Source of the DNA: Sphingopyxis sp. H053 | GTDB taxonomy: Bacteria; Pseudomonadota; Alphaproteobacteria; Sphingomonadales; Sphingomonadaceae | NCBI RefSeq assembly: GCF_001468225.1 | Contig: NZ_LNRU01000004.1 | Coordinates: 372,001 to 436,000 of the forward strand | Length of the DNA: 64,000 bases | Reading direction: 5' to 3' | Shown here: positions 26,468 through 35,071 of the stretch, piece by piece | Layout: every line of letters begins with the position of its first letter | How positions within the stretch are numbered: position 1 is the first letter of the stretch | Translations under genes and position numbers: made by a program | The notes under the pieces: model-generated | Told to the model about the DNA's origin: nothing | What the model saw: only the letters and a program-made list of their open reading frames with translations | The model's database searches: none

Positions 26468-27493
26468 ATGGGTTATCGTATCGTTGTCGCCGGAGCCACG
26501 GGCAATGTCGGGCGCGAAGTGCTCGCCATTCTCGCCGAGCGCGAATTTCCGATCGACGAACTGGCAGCGGTTGCATCGTCGCGCAGCCAGGGCACCGACG
26601 TCGAAATCGGCGACAGCGGCCGCACCGTCAAATGCCAGAATATCGACAACTTCGACTGGGCCGGCTGGGACATGGCGATTTTCGCGATCGGCAGCGACGC
26701 GACCGCGATCCACGCGCCGAAGGCTGCCGCGGCGGGCTGCGTCGTGATCGACAACTCGTCGCTCTATCGCATGGACCCCGACGTGCCGCTGATCGTGCCC
26801 GAGGTGAACCCCGATGCGATCGACGGCTATACCAAGCGCAACATCATCGCGAACCCGAACTGCTCGACCGCGCAGATGGTCGTCGCGCTGAAGCCGCTGC
26901 ACGACGCTGCCAAGATCAAGCGCGTCGTCGTCTCGACCTATCAGTCGGTGTCGGGTGCGGGCAAGTCGGGCATGGACGAACTGTGGAACCAGACGCGCCA
27001 GATCTTCGTCGGCGACGAGAAGGACATCCAGAAGTTCACCAAGCAGATCGCCTTCAATGTCATCCCGCACATCGACAAATTCCTCGACGACGGCTCGACC
27101 AAGGAAGAGTGGAAGATGGTCGTCGAAACGAAGAAGATCCTCGATCCGAAGATCAAGGTCACCGCGACCTGCGTCCGCGTCCCCGTCTTCGTCGGCCACT
27201 CGGAAGCGATCAACATCGAGATGGAAGACGAGCTGTCGGCCGAGGATGCGCAGCGCATCCTGCGCGAAGCCCCCGGCGTCGTGCTCCACGACAAGCGCGA
27301 GGACGGCGGCTATATCACCCCCGTCGAATGCGTCGGCGATTTCGCGACCTTCGTGTCGCGCGTGCGTGAGGACCCGACGGTCGAAAACGGCCTCAACCTC
27401 TGGTGCGTCAGCGACAACCTCCGCAAGGGCGCGGCGCTGAACGCGGTGCAGATTGCTGAGCTGCTCGGCCGCCGGCACCTCAAGAAGGGCTGA
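26468..27493 (+). CDS. asd: Aspartate-semialdehyde dehydrogenase
   Basis: Reduces aspartyl phosphate to aspartate semialdehyde for lysine, threonine and methionine synthesis and for diaminopimelate. The 341-aa protein has the NADP-binding loop GATGNVGREVL and catalytic C132 in NPNCSTAQM. A GAGG ribosome site lies close to the ATG. A composite of two palindromic repeats follows it, with no classic terminator. Confidence 0.97.
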   Translation: MGYRIVVAGATGNVGREVLAILAEREFPIDELAAVASSRSQGTDVEIGDSGRTVKCQNIDNFDWAGWDMAIFAIGSDATAIHAPKAAAAGCVVIDNSSLYRMDPDVPLIVPEVNPDAIDGYTKRNIIANPNCSTAQMVVALKPLHDAAKIKRVVVSTYQSVSGAGKSGMDELWNQTRQIFVGDEKDIQKFTKQIAFNVIPHIDKFLDDGSTKEEWKMVVETKKILDPKIKVTATCVRVPVFVGHSEAINIEMEDELSAEDAQRILREAPGVVLHDKREDGGYITPVECVGDFATFVSRVREDPTVENGLNLWCVSDNLRKGAALNAVQIAELLGRRHLKKG

Positions 27494-27506
27494 AAGTAGA
27501 GTTGGT

Positions 27507-27610
27507 GTGCCCCTGCGAAGGCAGGGGCCCATCACCTAAGGTTCCGGCACCATGCCGCGGTTCTTTTGAGTCGCGACGGCGGGAGATGGACCCCTGCCTT
27601 CGCAGGGGTA
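27507..27610. repeat. Palindromic intergenic repeat, family B, intergenic copy
   Basis: Left arm CCCCTGCGAAGGCAGGGGCC (from about 27510) and right arm GGGAGATGGACCCC plus the complementary core (27581-27608). The same family is found inside mtaB at 14581-14660. A half copy of family A follows directly, making a composite element between asd and the DDAH-like gene. Confidence 0.88.
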
Positions 27611-27619
27611 CGGCTTCGC

Positions 27620-27650
27620 GGCATCTCGACTTCGCTCGATGCGAACGGAT
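27620..27650. repeat. Half copy of palindromic repeat family A
   Basis: GCATCTCGACTTCGCTCGAT followed by GCGAACGGAT matches the right arm of the full family A copies at 7324-7405 and 11285-11368. No partner left arm is present here. Confidence 0.85.
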
Positions 27651-27661
27651 AAGAGGGGCGG

Positions 27662-28441
27662 ATGACCAGCCCCTACGCCTTCACCCACGCCCTCTGCCGC
27701 GCCCCCGCCCGTTCGGCGGTCAAGGGCATCCGCGCCAACGGCGGTCCCGACCCCGACTTCGCCGTCCTCGCCGCCGAACATGAATCCTATGCCGGCGCGC
27801 TCCGCGACCTCGGCCTCGCCGTCGAAGTCCTGCCGCCGCTCGACGATTTCCCCGACGCGCTGTTCACCGAAGACGTCGCGCTGACCTTTCCCGAGGGCGC
27901 GATCTTGCTTCGCCCCGGCGCACCGAGCCGCGCGGGCGAAGTGGCGCATATCCGCGAGGCGCTCGCGGCGCGCCACGCCACTGTGCTCGAAATGACCGGC
28001 CCCGGCCATGTCGACGGCGGCGATGTGCTGCGCCTTGCCGACCGCGTGATTATCGGCCTGTCCGACCGCACCGACCGCGCGGGCGCCATCGAACTCGCGG
28101 CTTTGCTCGATCGGCTCGGTTATCGCGCCCAGATCGCGGTCACGCCCGCGGGCGTGCTCCATTTCAAGACCGGCTGCAGCCTGATCGACGAAAGCACGAT
28201 CCTCGCCGTACCCGCGATGCGTGACTGTCCCGAGTTTGCCGGTCTCGAGGTCGTGCTGACTCCGCCCGGCGAAGAGGGGGCGGCGAATATCCTGCGCGTG
28301 CGCGATACCGTCCTCATCGGCGCGCGCTGGCTGGCGACGCAGGCGATGCTGGCGGCGCGCGACGTATCTTTCCGCCCGCTGCCGACCGACCAGATCGCGC
28401 GCATCGACGCCGGGCTCAGCTGCATGTCGCTGCGCTGGTGA
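27662..28441 (+). CDS. Dimethylarginine dimethylaminohydrolase (DDAH)-like enzyme
   Basis: A 259-aa guanidino-group-modifying enzyme. Residues expected for DDAH are visible: HVDGGDVLR (about 116-124), H167 in GVLHFKTGC, and the C-terminal nucleophile C254 in GLSCMSLRW. DDAH hydrolyses methylated arginine to citrulline and methylamines; related enzymes act on free arginine or peptidyl arginine. The length favours DDAH. It has no signal peptide, so it is probably cytoplasmic. Confidence 0.85.
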   Translation: MTSPYAFTHALCRAPARSAVKGIRANGGPDPDFAVLAAEHESYAGALRDLGLAVEVLPPLDDFPDALFTEDVALTFPEGAILLRPGAPSRAGEVAHIREALAARHATVLEMTGPGHVDGGDVLRLADRVIIGLSDRTDRAGAIELAALLDRLGYRAQIAVTPAGVLHFKTGCSLIDESTILAVPAMRDCPEFAGLEVVLTPPGEEGAANILRVRDTVLIGARWLATQAMLAARDVSFRPLPTDQIARIDAGLSCMSLRW

Positions 28442-28583
28442 CGCATCGAAAATCGCTGTCCTACAATATCTTGCTGCATTAGGTCTTCGGCATGATGAAA
28501 GCCCTGACGCCGCGCCCGATACATGCATTTGCGAGTGAAGTTAGGCAGTTTTCCGCCATTTCTGTCTCGGCGGATTTCGATCG

Positions 28584-29213
28584 ATGACGGCCGGTTCGGC
28601 GCCCCCCAAAACGCAAAGGCCGCTGATCGGCCTGCTCCTTGCGCTCCTCCTCCTCGCGCAGATCGACCAGCCCTATCCCGAGGTCGCGCTGCTCCAGCAT
28701 ATCCCGACGATGCTGCTGATCGTTGCGGCGCCCTGGCTGCTCCGCCGCTGGCCGCTATCGACGCCCGCCGTCGCGTGCATCGTCGCCTTCATGGCGCTCC
28801 ACACGCTCGGCGGGCGCTACGCCTACAGCAATGTCCCCTATGACGACTGGGCGCGCGCGCTGACCGGCACCAGCCTCTCCGACACCTTCGGGTGGACGCG
28901 CAACCATTATGACCGGCTCGTCCATTTCGCCTTCGGCGCGCTGTCGGTCATCCCCGTCGCCGAAGTCGCACGGCGCTGGGGTGGTCTCGGCCCGCGCGGT
29001 GCGGCCTTAACCGTGCTTGGTTGGGTCTTGGCGATCTCAAGCCTCTACGAAATCTTCGAATGGCTGCTCACCATCGTCGCGGCGGGCGAAACCGCCGATC
29101 GCTACAACGGGCAGCAAGGCGATATCTGGGACGCGCAAAAGGATATGGCGCTGGCAACGCTCGGTGCGATATTGGGGATGGCGATGGGGCCGATCGTCGG
29201 AAACAGGAGATAG
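28584..29213 (+). CDS. DUF2238 integral membrane protein (YjdF-like)
   Basis: A 209-aa membrane protein with about six hydrophobic segments (LIGLLLALLLLAQI, TPAVACIVAFMALHTLGGRY, VLGWVLAISSLYEIFEWLL and others). The RNHYDRLVHFAFG and QGDIWDAQKDM motifs are characteristic of DUF2238. Function is unknown. It is followed after two bases by a lipoprotein gene, so the two probably share a transcript. Confidence 0.82.
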   Translation: MTAGSAPPKTQRPLIGLLLALLLLAQIDQPYPEVALLQHIPTMLLIVAAPWLLRRWPLSTPAVACIVAFMALHTLGGRYAYSNVPYDDWARALTGTSLSDTFGWTRNHYDRLVHFAFGALSVIPVAEVARRWGGLGPRGAALTVLGWVLAISSLYEIFEWLLTIVAAGETADRYNGQQGDIWDAQKDMALATLGAILGMAMGPIVGNRR

Positions 29214-29215
29214 GC

Positions 29216-29821
29216 ATGCGCAAGTTCACGACCCTCGCGATGGTAGCGCTGCTCGCCGCGTGCAAACCCGCCGCCGAAAAGGCCCCCGTCGACGCCGATC
29301 CCGTCGCTCCCACGGTGCCCGAGGCGAAGGCCGACGGGCCGAACGCGGCGACCACCGCGGTCAGCCTCGACGGCGAGGGGCTGCGCTTCGTCGACACGAA
29401 CAGCGGCAAGACCAGCCTGCTCGCCTTCGGCGTCCCGCGCGCACAGGCGGAGGCCGCGCTCGCCAATGTCGCGGGCAAGGAGGACGATCGCAGCACCAAC
29501 GCCGAATGCGGCGCGGGATCGATGGAATTCACGCGCTACGACGCGATGACGCTCAACTTCCAGGACGGCAAATTCGCCGGCTGGTTCCTCGGCAACGAAC
29601 CCGGCGCCGACAGCTATTCGACGATGAGCGGCATCGCCATCGGCACGACGCGCGCCAAGGCGAAGGAATCGGTGACGATCGTCGACCTCGAGGACAGCAC
29701 GCTCGGCGAGGAATTCAGCATCGGCACCGGCGACAAGGTCATCGGCGGCATGTTCGCCGCGCCCGGCGACGCGGCAAAGATCGACGCGTTGTTCGCCGGC
29801 ACCAACTGCTTCTTCCGCTGA
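29216..29821 (+). CDS. Predicted lipoprotein of unknown function
   Basis: A 201-aa protein with a lipoprotein signal (ATG, FTTLAMVALLAAC) and the lipid-bearing cysteine at residue 16. The mature part starts with a Pro/Ala/Glu linker and then a domain with cysteines in NAECGAGSM and NCFFR that could form a disulphide. I recognise no family. It starts two bases after the DUF2238 stop and ends one base before the GFA gene. Confidence 0.78.
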   Translation: MRKFTTLAMVALLAACKPAAEKAPVDADPVAPTVPEAKADGPNAATTAVSLDGEGLRFVDTNSGKTSLLAFGVPRAQAEAALANVAGKEDDRSTNAECGAGSMEFTRYDAMTLNFQDGKFAGWFLGNEPGADSYSTMSGIAIGTTRAKAKESVTIVDLEDSTLGEEFSIGTGDKVIGGMFAAPGDAAKIDALFAGTNCFFR

Positions 29822-29822
29822 T

Positions 29823-30278
29823 ATGGCGCGGGAAATCACCGGTGGCTGCCGCTGCGGCCAACTGCGTTACAGCTTCGAGCAGGACGGGCCGCTCCTCAAC
29901 TATTGCTGCCATTGCCTCGATTGCCAGAAATCGACCGCGAGCGCCTTTGCCGATCAGCTGATCGTATCGACCGACGCTTTGACACTGACCGGGCGAAGCG
30001 TGACCTTTTCGACCGAGCGCCCGTCGGGCGGGACGACGAACAACCAGCATTACCCCGACTGTTTCAGCCGCGTGTGCAACGCGAACACCGTCTATCCCGC
30101 GATGACGATCGTGCGCGCCGGCACACTCGACGATCCGTCGGGGCTGGAGCCTTTCGCGCACATCTGGGTCAAGCGAAAGCGTGGATGGATCACAATCGCT
30201 GAAGGCGTGCCGACCTTCGACAAAAGCCCCGATCCGATGGAGTTCATGCGCTTTGCAACGGAGCGACGCGGCGCCTGA
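29823..30278 (+). CDS. GFA/CENP-V zinc domain protein with a non-canonical zinc pair
   Basis: A 151-aa protein of the glutathione-dependent formaldehyde-activating (GFA) family. Structural cysteines C9 and C11 (GGCRCG) and the active-site-type C29, C31, C34 (CHCLDC) are present. The second structural pair, usually CxxC, reads C80-x4-C85 (PDCFSRVC), so zinc binding there may differ. The enzymatic role is uncertain for most family members. It is part of the DUF2238-lipoprotein-GFA group. Confidence 0.82.
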   Translation: MAREITGGCRCGQLRYSFEQDGPLLNYCCHCLDCQKSTASAFADQLIVSTDALTLTGRSVTFSTERPSGGTTNNQHYPDCFSRVCNANTVYPAMTIVRAGTLDDPSGLEPFAHIWVKRKRGWITIAEGVPTFDKSPDPMEFMRFATERRGA

Positions 30279-30282
30279 TGCG

Positions 30283-31872
30283 TCAGTGCCCCATATCCGC
30301 CGCCGACGCCTTCGGCCCGCCCGGCTTCGGCGGGCGTAGCAGCAGCACCAGCGGCACCGACGCGAGCGTCACCCACATCATCGCCCAGAAATCGTCGATA
30401 TAGGCGATCATCGCCGCCTGCCGGTTGATCTCCGCATTGACCATCGCCAGCGCCGCGTCGCCCGCGATGCCGAAGCGGTCCGCGGTCGACGGATCGAGCA
30501 GGGCGACCGAGCTGTTGGTGACATGCGCCGCCAGATCCGCGTGGCTCCGCTGGATGTTCGACCCGAGCAGGGTGGTGACGATCGAGATGCCGACCGACGC
30601 GCCGAGGCTGCGGAACAGGTTGAGCAGGCTCGACCCGTCGGTGCGATATTGCGGCTGGATCGTCGCGAACGCCATGGTGTTCAAGGGAATGAAGATCAGC
30701 CCCATGCCGAGACCCTGCACCAGCCCGCTGATGATCACCGGCTGCATCCCCATCGCGAGCGACCAGTGGCTCATCTGCCATAACGAATAGGCCGCGGTGA
30801 GGAGCCCGGTGCCGACCAGCCAGCGCGCGTCGATCTTGCCGAGCAACTGCCCCGCGACCCACATGCTCGCAAGGATGCCGATCCCGCGCAGCGCGAGCGC
30901 GACCCCGGTATCGATCACCGGCCAGCCGAACAGATTCTGCAGCATCGGCGGCAGCAACGCCATCGACGCGAACATCACGACGCCGATCACGACCATGAAC
31001 CCCATCGCGGTGACGAGGTTGCGGTCGGCGAGCATCTTGCGGCTGAACAGCGGCGCGCGCGCGGTGAACATATGGACGATGAACATCCACAGGCAGGAGA
31101 CGGCGACGCCGAGCTCGATCCAGATTTCGATGCTGTCGAACCAGTCCTGATGCGCGCCGCGGTCGAGCATCAGTTGGAGCGCGGCGAGACCGAGCGCGAG
31201 CATCGAAAAACCGAACAGGTCGAAGCGCCGTGTGACGCTTCGCGTCTTGGGCAGCAGCGCCCACATCATCGCGAGCGTGATGAGCCCGACGGGCAGGTTG
31301 ACGTAAAAGACCCAGCGCCAGTTGACGCTTTCGGTCAGCCAGCCGCCCAATATCGGGCCCAGGATCGGCCCGATCATAATCCCCATGCCCCAGATCGACA
31401 TCGCGCGCGCGTGGCGTTCGGGCGGATTGATGTCGAGCATCACCGACTGCGACAGCGGTCCGATGAAGGCCGCGCTGACCCCCTGAAGGAAACGGAAGGC
31501 GACCATCTGCTCGAGCGTCTGCGCGGCGCCGCACGCCATCGACGCGACGATGAAGCCCGCGACCGCGGCCATGAACAATTCGCGCCGCCCGATCCGGTCG
31601 GCGAGCCAGCCGGTGATCGGCATCGCGACCGCCGATGCGAGGATATAGCTCGTCAGCACCCACGTCACCGTCTCGCTCGTCGCGCCCAATGCCGACTGCA
31701 TATGCGGGATCGCGACGTTGGCGATCGTCGTGTCGAGGATCTGCATGATCGACGCGCCCATGACGGCGACGGTCAGCAGCCCGCGATAGCGCACGCGTTC
31801 GTGCAGCGGGATCGACTCGTCGTCGGGGAGCGCCGCGGCCGACGGCCGGCGGGGGAGGGCATTGCTCGCCAC
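30283..31872 (-). CDS. emrB: EmrB-type DHA2 drug efflux transporter
   Basis: Inner-membrane MFS transporter of the 14-helix DHA2 family, 529 aa. ADRIGRRELFM is the cytoplasmic loop 2-3 motif and GPILGPILGGWL the antiporter motif in helix 5. EmrB works with a periplasmic adaptor to export hydrophobic compounds. The start is GTG (VASNALPRR). It lies six bases downstream of the adaptor gene. No outer-membrane channel gene is in the operon. Confidence 0.92.
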   Translation of the reverse strand: MASNALPRRPSAAALPDDESIPLHERVRYRGLLTVAVMGASIMQILDTTIANVAIPHMQSALGATSETVTWVLTSYILASAVAMPITGWLADRIGRRELFMAAVAGFIVASMACGAAQTLEQMVAFRFLQGVSAAFIGPLSQSVMLDINPPERHARAMSIWGMGIMIGPILGPILGGWLTESVNWRWVFYVNLPVGLITLAMMWALLPKTRSVTRRFDLFGFSMLALGLAALQLMLDRGAHQDWFDSIEIWIELGVAVSCLWMFIVHMFTARAPLFSRKMLADRNLVTAMGFMVVIGVVMFASMALLPPMLQNLFGWPVIDTGVALALRGIGILASMWVAGQLLGKIDARWLVGTGLLTAAYSLWQMSHWSLAMGMQPVIISGLVQGLGMGLIFIPLNTMAFATIQPQYRTDGSSLLNLFRSLGASVGISIVTTLLGSNIQRSHADLAAHVTNSSVALLDPSTADRFGIAGDAALAMVNAEINRQAAMIAYIDDFWAMMWVTLASVPLVLLLRPPKPGGPKASAADMGH

Positions 31873-31878
31873 GGGACC

Positions 31879-32979
31879 TTACTTCGTAATCACCCGCACA
31901 TCGGCCGACAGCCCCGCGATCATGTCGCGCGCGGGCTTTTCGTCGAAGGCGATGCGCACCGGCACGCGCTGTGTCACCTTGACCCAGTTGCCGGTGGCGT
32001 TCTGCGCGGGCAGCACCGAAAACTCGCTGCCGGTGCCCGCGCCGATCGTCAGCACATGGCCGCGCACCTTCACGCCGGGATAGGCGTCGAAGCTGATTTC
32101 GGCGCGCTGGCCGACGCGCATGTCGGCGAGGTCGGTTTCCTTGAAATTGGCCTCGACCCACGGATGCGCGGTATCGACGAGCGTCACCGCGGGAAGCCCG
32201 GCGACCATCATCTGGCCGACCTGCAGCCGGTCCGACTGCGCGATACGGCCGGCGCTCGGCGCGCGAACCGTCGTGCGGCCCATGTTCACCTCGGCCTGCG
32301 ACCGCTGGACGCGCGCCGCCTCGACCTGCGGGTTGATCCCGCTCGATGGGCCGGCGGCGAGCTTGGTGCGGGCTTCCGCGGCGGCGGCTTCGGCTTGACG
32401 TACGCTCTCGCGCGCCTGCTGGAGCGCGTGGCGCGACGCGTCATAGGCGGCTTTGGTCGTGAAGCCCTTTTCCATCAACGCCGCCTGCCGCTCGAAAGTG
32501 ACCTGCGCGAACTTCACATCCTCACGTGCCGCGGCGATGTCGACGCTCGACGTGTTCGCGCTCGCCGAGAGGTTGCCGACCTCGACCTCGGCGGCGTCGA
32601 TCGCCGCGGTCGCCTGCGCGACGGTCAGCGCATAGGGTTCACCGTCGATGCGGAACAGCAGCTGGCCTTTCGCGACCTGCTGGCCGTCGCGCACCGCGAC
32701 TTCGGTGATCCGTCCGCCGACTTCGGCGGCGACCGACACCTTGTCCATCTGGACATAGGCGTTGTCGGTCGACACCGACCCGCCGCTCGTCAGCCACCAG
32801 CCGGCGCCGCCCGCGATCAGAGCGAAGGGCAGGCCGAACATCAGGATGCGCGTGCGCCAGCTTGCCTTGGGCGCGGCCTCGTTTTCGAGTGCCGGGTTCG
32901 GCAAGGGGTCGGCCTTTGGCGCGGCCTTGGGCGGCGTCACCTTTTCGGCCTTCGGGCGGGATGGGGAGAGCTGGTCCAT
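31879..32979 (-). CDS. emrA: EmrA/HlyD-type membrane-fusion adaptor
   Basis: A 366-aa periplasmic adaptor with a single membrane anchor (ILMFGLPFALIAGGAGWWL at about residues 45-63). It continues with SVSTDNAYVQMDKVSVAAEV and GRITEVAVRDGQQVAKGQ, the lipoyl-like half-motifs, a coiled-coil hairpin (VRQAEAAAAEARTKL) and the beta-barrel. ATG 32979 overlaps the marR stop by one base, so it is coupled to the regulator gene. It would link EmrB to an outer-membrane channel. Confidence 0.93.
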   Translation of the reverse strand: MDQLSPSRPKAEKVTPPKAAPKADPLPNPALENEAAPKASWRTRILMFGLPFALIAGGAGWWLTSGGSVSTDNAYVQMDKVSVAAEVGGRITEVAVRDGQQVAKGQLLFRIDGEPYALTVAQATAAIDAAEVEVGNLSASANTSSVDIAAAREDVKFAQVTFERQAALMEKGFTTKAAYDASRHALQQARESVRQAEAAAAEARTKLAAGPSSGINPQVEAARVQRSQAEVNMGRTTVRAPSAGRIAQSDRLQVGQMMVAGLPAVTLVDTAHPWVEANFKETDLADMRVGQRAEISFDAYPGVKVRGHVLTIGAGTGSEFSVLPAQNATGNWVKVTQRVPVRIAFDEKPARDMIAGLSADVRVITK

Positions 32980-33425
32980 CAAACGGTCTCTTCTTCTTTT
33001 TGGCATATACGGCGGGACAAATTGGCGCGAACGCGTTCGACAAGATCGATCAGCTGGTCGCGCTCGGCGTCGCTCAGCCCTTCGGTGGCTTCGGCGGTCA
33101 GCGCGTCGGCCATCTCGCGCATTCCGCCGAGCAGGTCGCCCGCGCGGGGGGTCAGATAGAGGCGCCACGCGCGGCGGTCGGCGGGGTCGGCGCGGCGTTC
33201 GACCAGCTCGCTTTCGACCAACCGGTCAACCATGCGCGACAAGGTAATCGGCTCGACCTCGATCAGCTCGGCGAGCGGCCCCTGACGGATGCCTTCGTGG
33301 CGCTTGAGATAGGTAATCAGCCGCCATTGCAGCGCGGTAATGCCGCTGCCCTTCGTGCGCGCGTTGAACGAACGGCGAAACAGCCGCGCCGTGTCGTTCA
33401 GCAGGAATCCGATGGTTTCACTCAT
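32979..33425 (-). CDS. MarR-family regulator of the emrAB operon
   Basis: A 148-aa winged helix regulator. ALQWRLITYLKRHEGIRQG, PLAELIEVEPITLSRMVD and RRADPADRRAWRLYLTP are the recognition helix and wing. It heads the marR-emrA-emrB operon and is followed directly by emrA. A palindrome lies between the -35 and -10 of its own promoter, so it probably represses the operon and is released by substrate drugs. Confidence 0.93.
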   Translation of the reverse strand: MSETIGFLLNDTARLFRRSFNARTKGSGITALQWRLITYLKRHEGIRQGPLAELIEVEPITLSRMVDRLVESELVERRADPADRRAWRLYLTPRAGDLLGGMREMADALTAEATEGLSDAERDQLIDLVERVRANLSRRICQKEEETV

Positions 33426-33432
33426 GGACTAG

Positions 33433-33461
33433 GATATAATAGCAATTGCTACTATTTTCAA
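33433..33461 (-). promoter_or_regulatory. Promoter and MarR-type operator of the marR-emrAB operon
   Basis: On the minus strand the -35 TTGAAA (33461-33456) and -10 TATATC (33438-33433) are 17 bases apart. The palindrome TAGCAATTGCTA (33440-33451) fills the spacer, where a bound repressor would block polymerase. A TATAAT on the plus strand (33435-33440) could serve the divergent isomerase gene. Regulation is inferred from position. Confidence 0.65.
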
Positions 33462-33551
33462 CATCCGGATGTTGCGGCCAACAATCTCGAATCTGGTGTA
33501 AATTTTCTTTACATTGCTTGCGTCGGCCGCGTTTTTTGGCAGGATGACGTC

Positions 33552-34199
33552 ATGAGTTTGACCGCAGACCTCTTCTGGTCCTTTCGCTCGCCGTACAGCT
33601 ATCTCGCTATCGGCCGTTATCGTGCGCTCGCCGCCAGCCACGATGTGACGATCAACCTGCGCCCCGTTTATCCGCTCGCGATCCGCCAGCCCGACTTTTT
33701 CGAGCGCAACCATCCCAACTGGCTAAGCTATACGGTGCGCGACATGATCCGTGTCGCGCAATTTCATGGCATTCCCTTCGGTCCGCCGCGTCCCGACCCG
33801 ATCGTGCAGGACATGGCGACGCGCACGATCGCGGCCGAGCAGCCCTATATCTATCGCCTGACGCGGCTCGGGCAGGCGGCATCGCGGCGCGGCAAGAGCC
33901 TTGCCTTCGCGCATGAGGCGGCGCAGCTGATCTGGGGCGGCGCGCAGGACTGGCATCTGGGCGATCATCTCGCGGGCGCCGCGAAGCGCGCCGGGCTCGA
34001 CCTTGCCGAACTCGATGCGGAGGCGGTGAGCGAGGCCGAGGTGCTTGATAACGAGATTGCCGGCAACCAGGTCGCGCTCGAAATCGCTGGCCATTGGGGC
34101 GTGCCGACGCTGGTGTTCGATGGTGAGCCCTTTTTCGGGCAGGATCGTATCGAAATGGCGAAGTGGCGCATGGAACAAAAGGGCCTGCGCCCGCGCTGA
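33552..34199 (+). CDS. DsbA-fold 2-hydroxychromene-2-carboxylate isomerase-like protein
   Basis: A 215-aa thioredoxin-fold protein of the HCCA isomerase/kappa-class GST group. DLFWSFRSPYSYLA at the N-terminus and GVPTLVFDGEPFFGQDRIE near the C-terminus are characteristic. HCCA isomerase acts in naphthalene degradation with glutathione, but many relatives have other or unknown substrates. The active-site CxxC of DsbA is absent, replaced by SPYS. AGGA lies eight bases before the ATG. The alpha/beta hydrolase follows 44 bases later. Confidence 0.8.
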   Translation: MSLTADLFWSFRSPYSYLAIGRYRALAASHDVTINLRPVYPLAIRQPDFFERNHPNWLSYTVRDMIRVAQFHGIPFGPPRPDPIVQDMATRTIAAEQPYIYRLTRLGQAASRRGKSLAFAHEAAQLIWGGAQDWHLGDHLAGAAKRAGLDLAELDAEAVSEAEVLDNEIAGNQVALEIAGHWGVPTLVFDGEPFFGQDRIEMAKWRMEQKGLRPR

Positions 34200-34243
34200 T
34201 CGGCGCTTGCCGAACCGGGCGTGAAGAGCGCATAGCGCGGCAC

Positions 34244-34996
34244 ATGACGATCGAACCCCAATTTTTCGAGGCGCGCGACGGCGTGCGACTGGCGTGGCGC
34301 GAAATGGGCGAAGGCCAGCCGCTGTTGCTACTCCACGGCCTGTTTTCGAGCGGCGAGGTCAACTGGATCAAGTTCGGCACTGCCGCGCGCGTCGCATCCG
34401 AGGGCTATCGCGTGATCATGCCCGACCTGCGCGTCCACGGGTCGAGCGACGCGTCGCACGCGGAGGAATATTATCCGCCCGATGTGCTCGTGCGCGACCT
34501 TGAGGATCTGGTGGCACATCTGGGCCTGACCGATTTCGACCTCGGCGGCTTTTCGCTCGGCGCGCGCACCAGCGTCCGCGCGGTCGTCGCGGGGATGAAG
34601 CCCAAACGGCTGATCCTCGGCGGCATGGGGCTCGCGGGCCTCGCCGGCTGGCAGCGGCGCGGGCAATTCTTCAAGCGGGTCATCGCCGAATATGAAACGG
34701 CAAAGCGCGGCGACGACACATGGCTGTCGATCCAGTTCATGAAAACGATGAAGGTCGATCGCATCGCGGCGGGGCATCTGCTCGACAGCTTCACCGACAC
34801 GGCGCCCGCGATGCTGGCGGCGATCACGATGCCGACGCTCGTCGTGTGCGGTGCTGACGATCAGGACAATGGTTTGGCGCCCGAACTCGTCGCCGCGCTC
34901 GCCGACGCGCGGCTCGCGACGATCCCGGGCACGCATATGTCGAGCGTCACCCAACCCGAGCTGGGCGATGCGATCGCCGCCTTTCTCGCGGCTTGA
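34244..34996 (+). CDS. Alpha/beta hydrolase
   Basis: A 250-aa cytoplasmic hydrolase. The oxyanion region (LLLLHGLFSSG), nucleophile S104 in GGFSLGA, and later acid and base residues (VCGADDQDNG and PGTHMSS) are visible. The substrate is unknown. ATG 34244 is chosen because the hydrolase fold starts just after it; the open frame extends 27 codons upstream into the preceding gene. It probably shares a transcript with the isomerase-like gene. Confidence 0.85.
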   Translation: MTIEPQFFEARDGVRLAWREMGEGQPLLLLHGLFSSGEVNWIKFGTAARVASEGYRVIMPDLRVHGSSDASHAEEYYPPDVLVRDLEDLVAHLGLTDFDLGGFSLGARTSVRAVVAGMKPKRLILGGMGLAGLAGWQRRGQFFKRVIAEYETAKRGDDTWLSIQFMKTMKVDRIAAGHLLDSFTDTAPAMLAAITMPTLVVCGADDQDNGLAPELVAALADARLATIPGTHMSSVTQPELGDAIAAFLAA

Positions 34997-35071
34997 CCGG
35001 ACTCGCGCGAAGCGCCTACCTGTTGCCATGTGCCGCAGAGCGCTGACAAAATATTCCAGAGGACGCACCCC

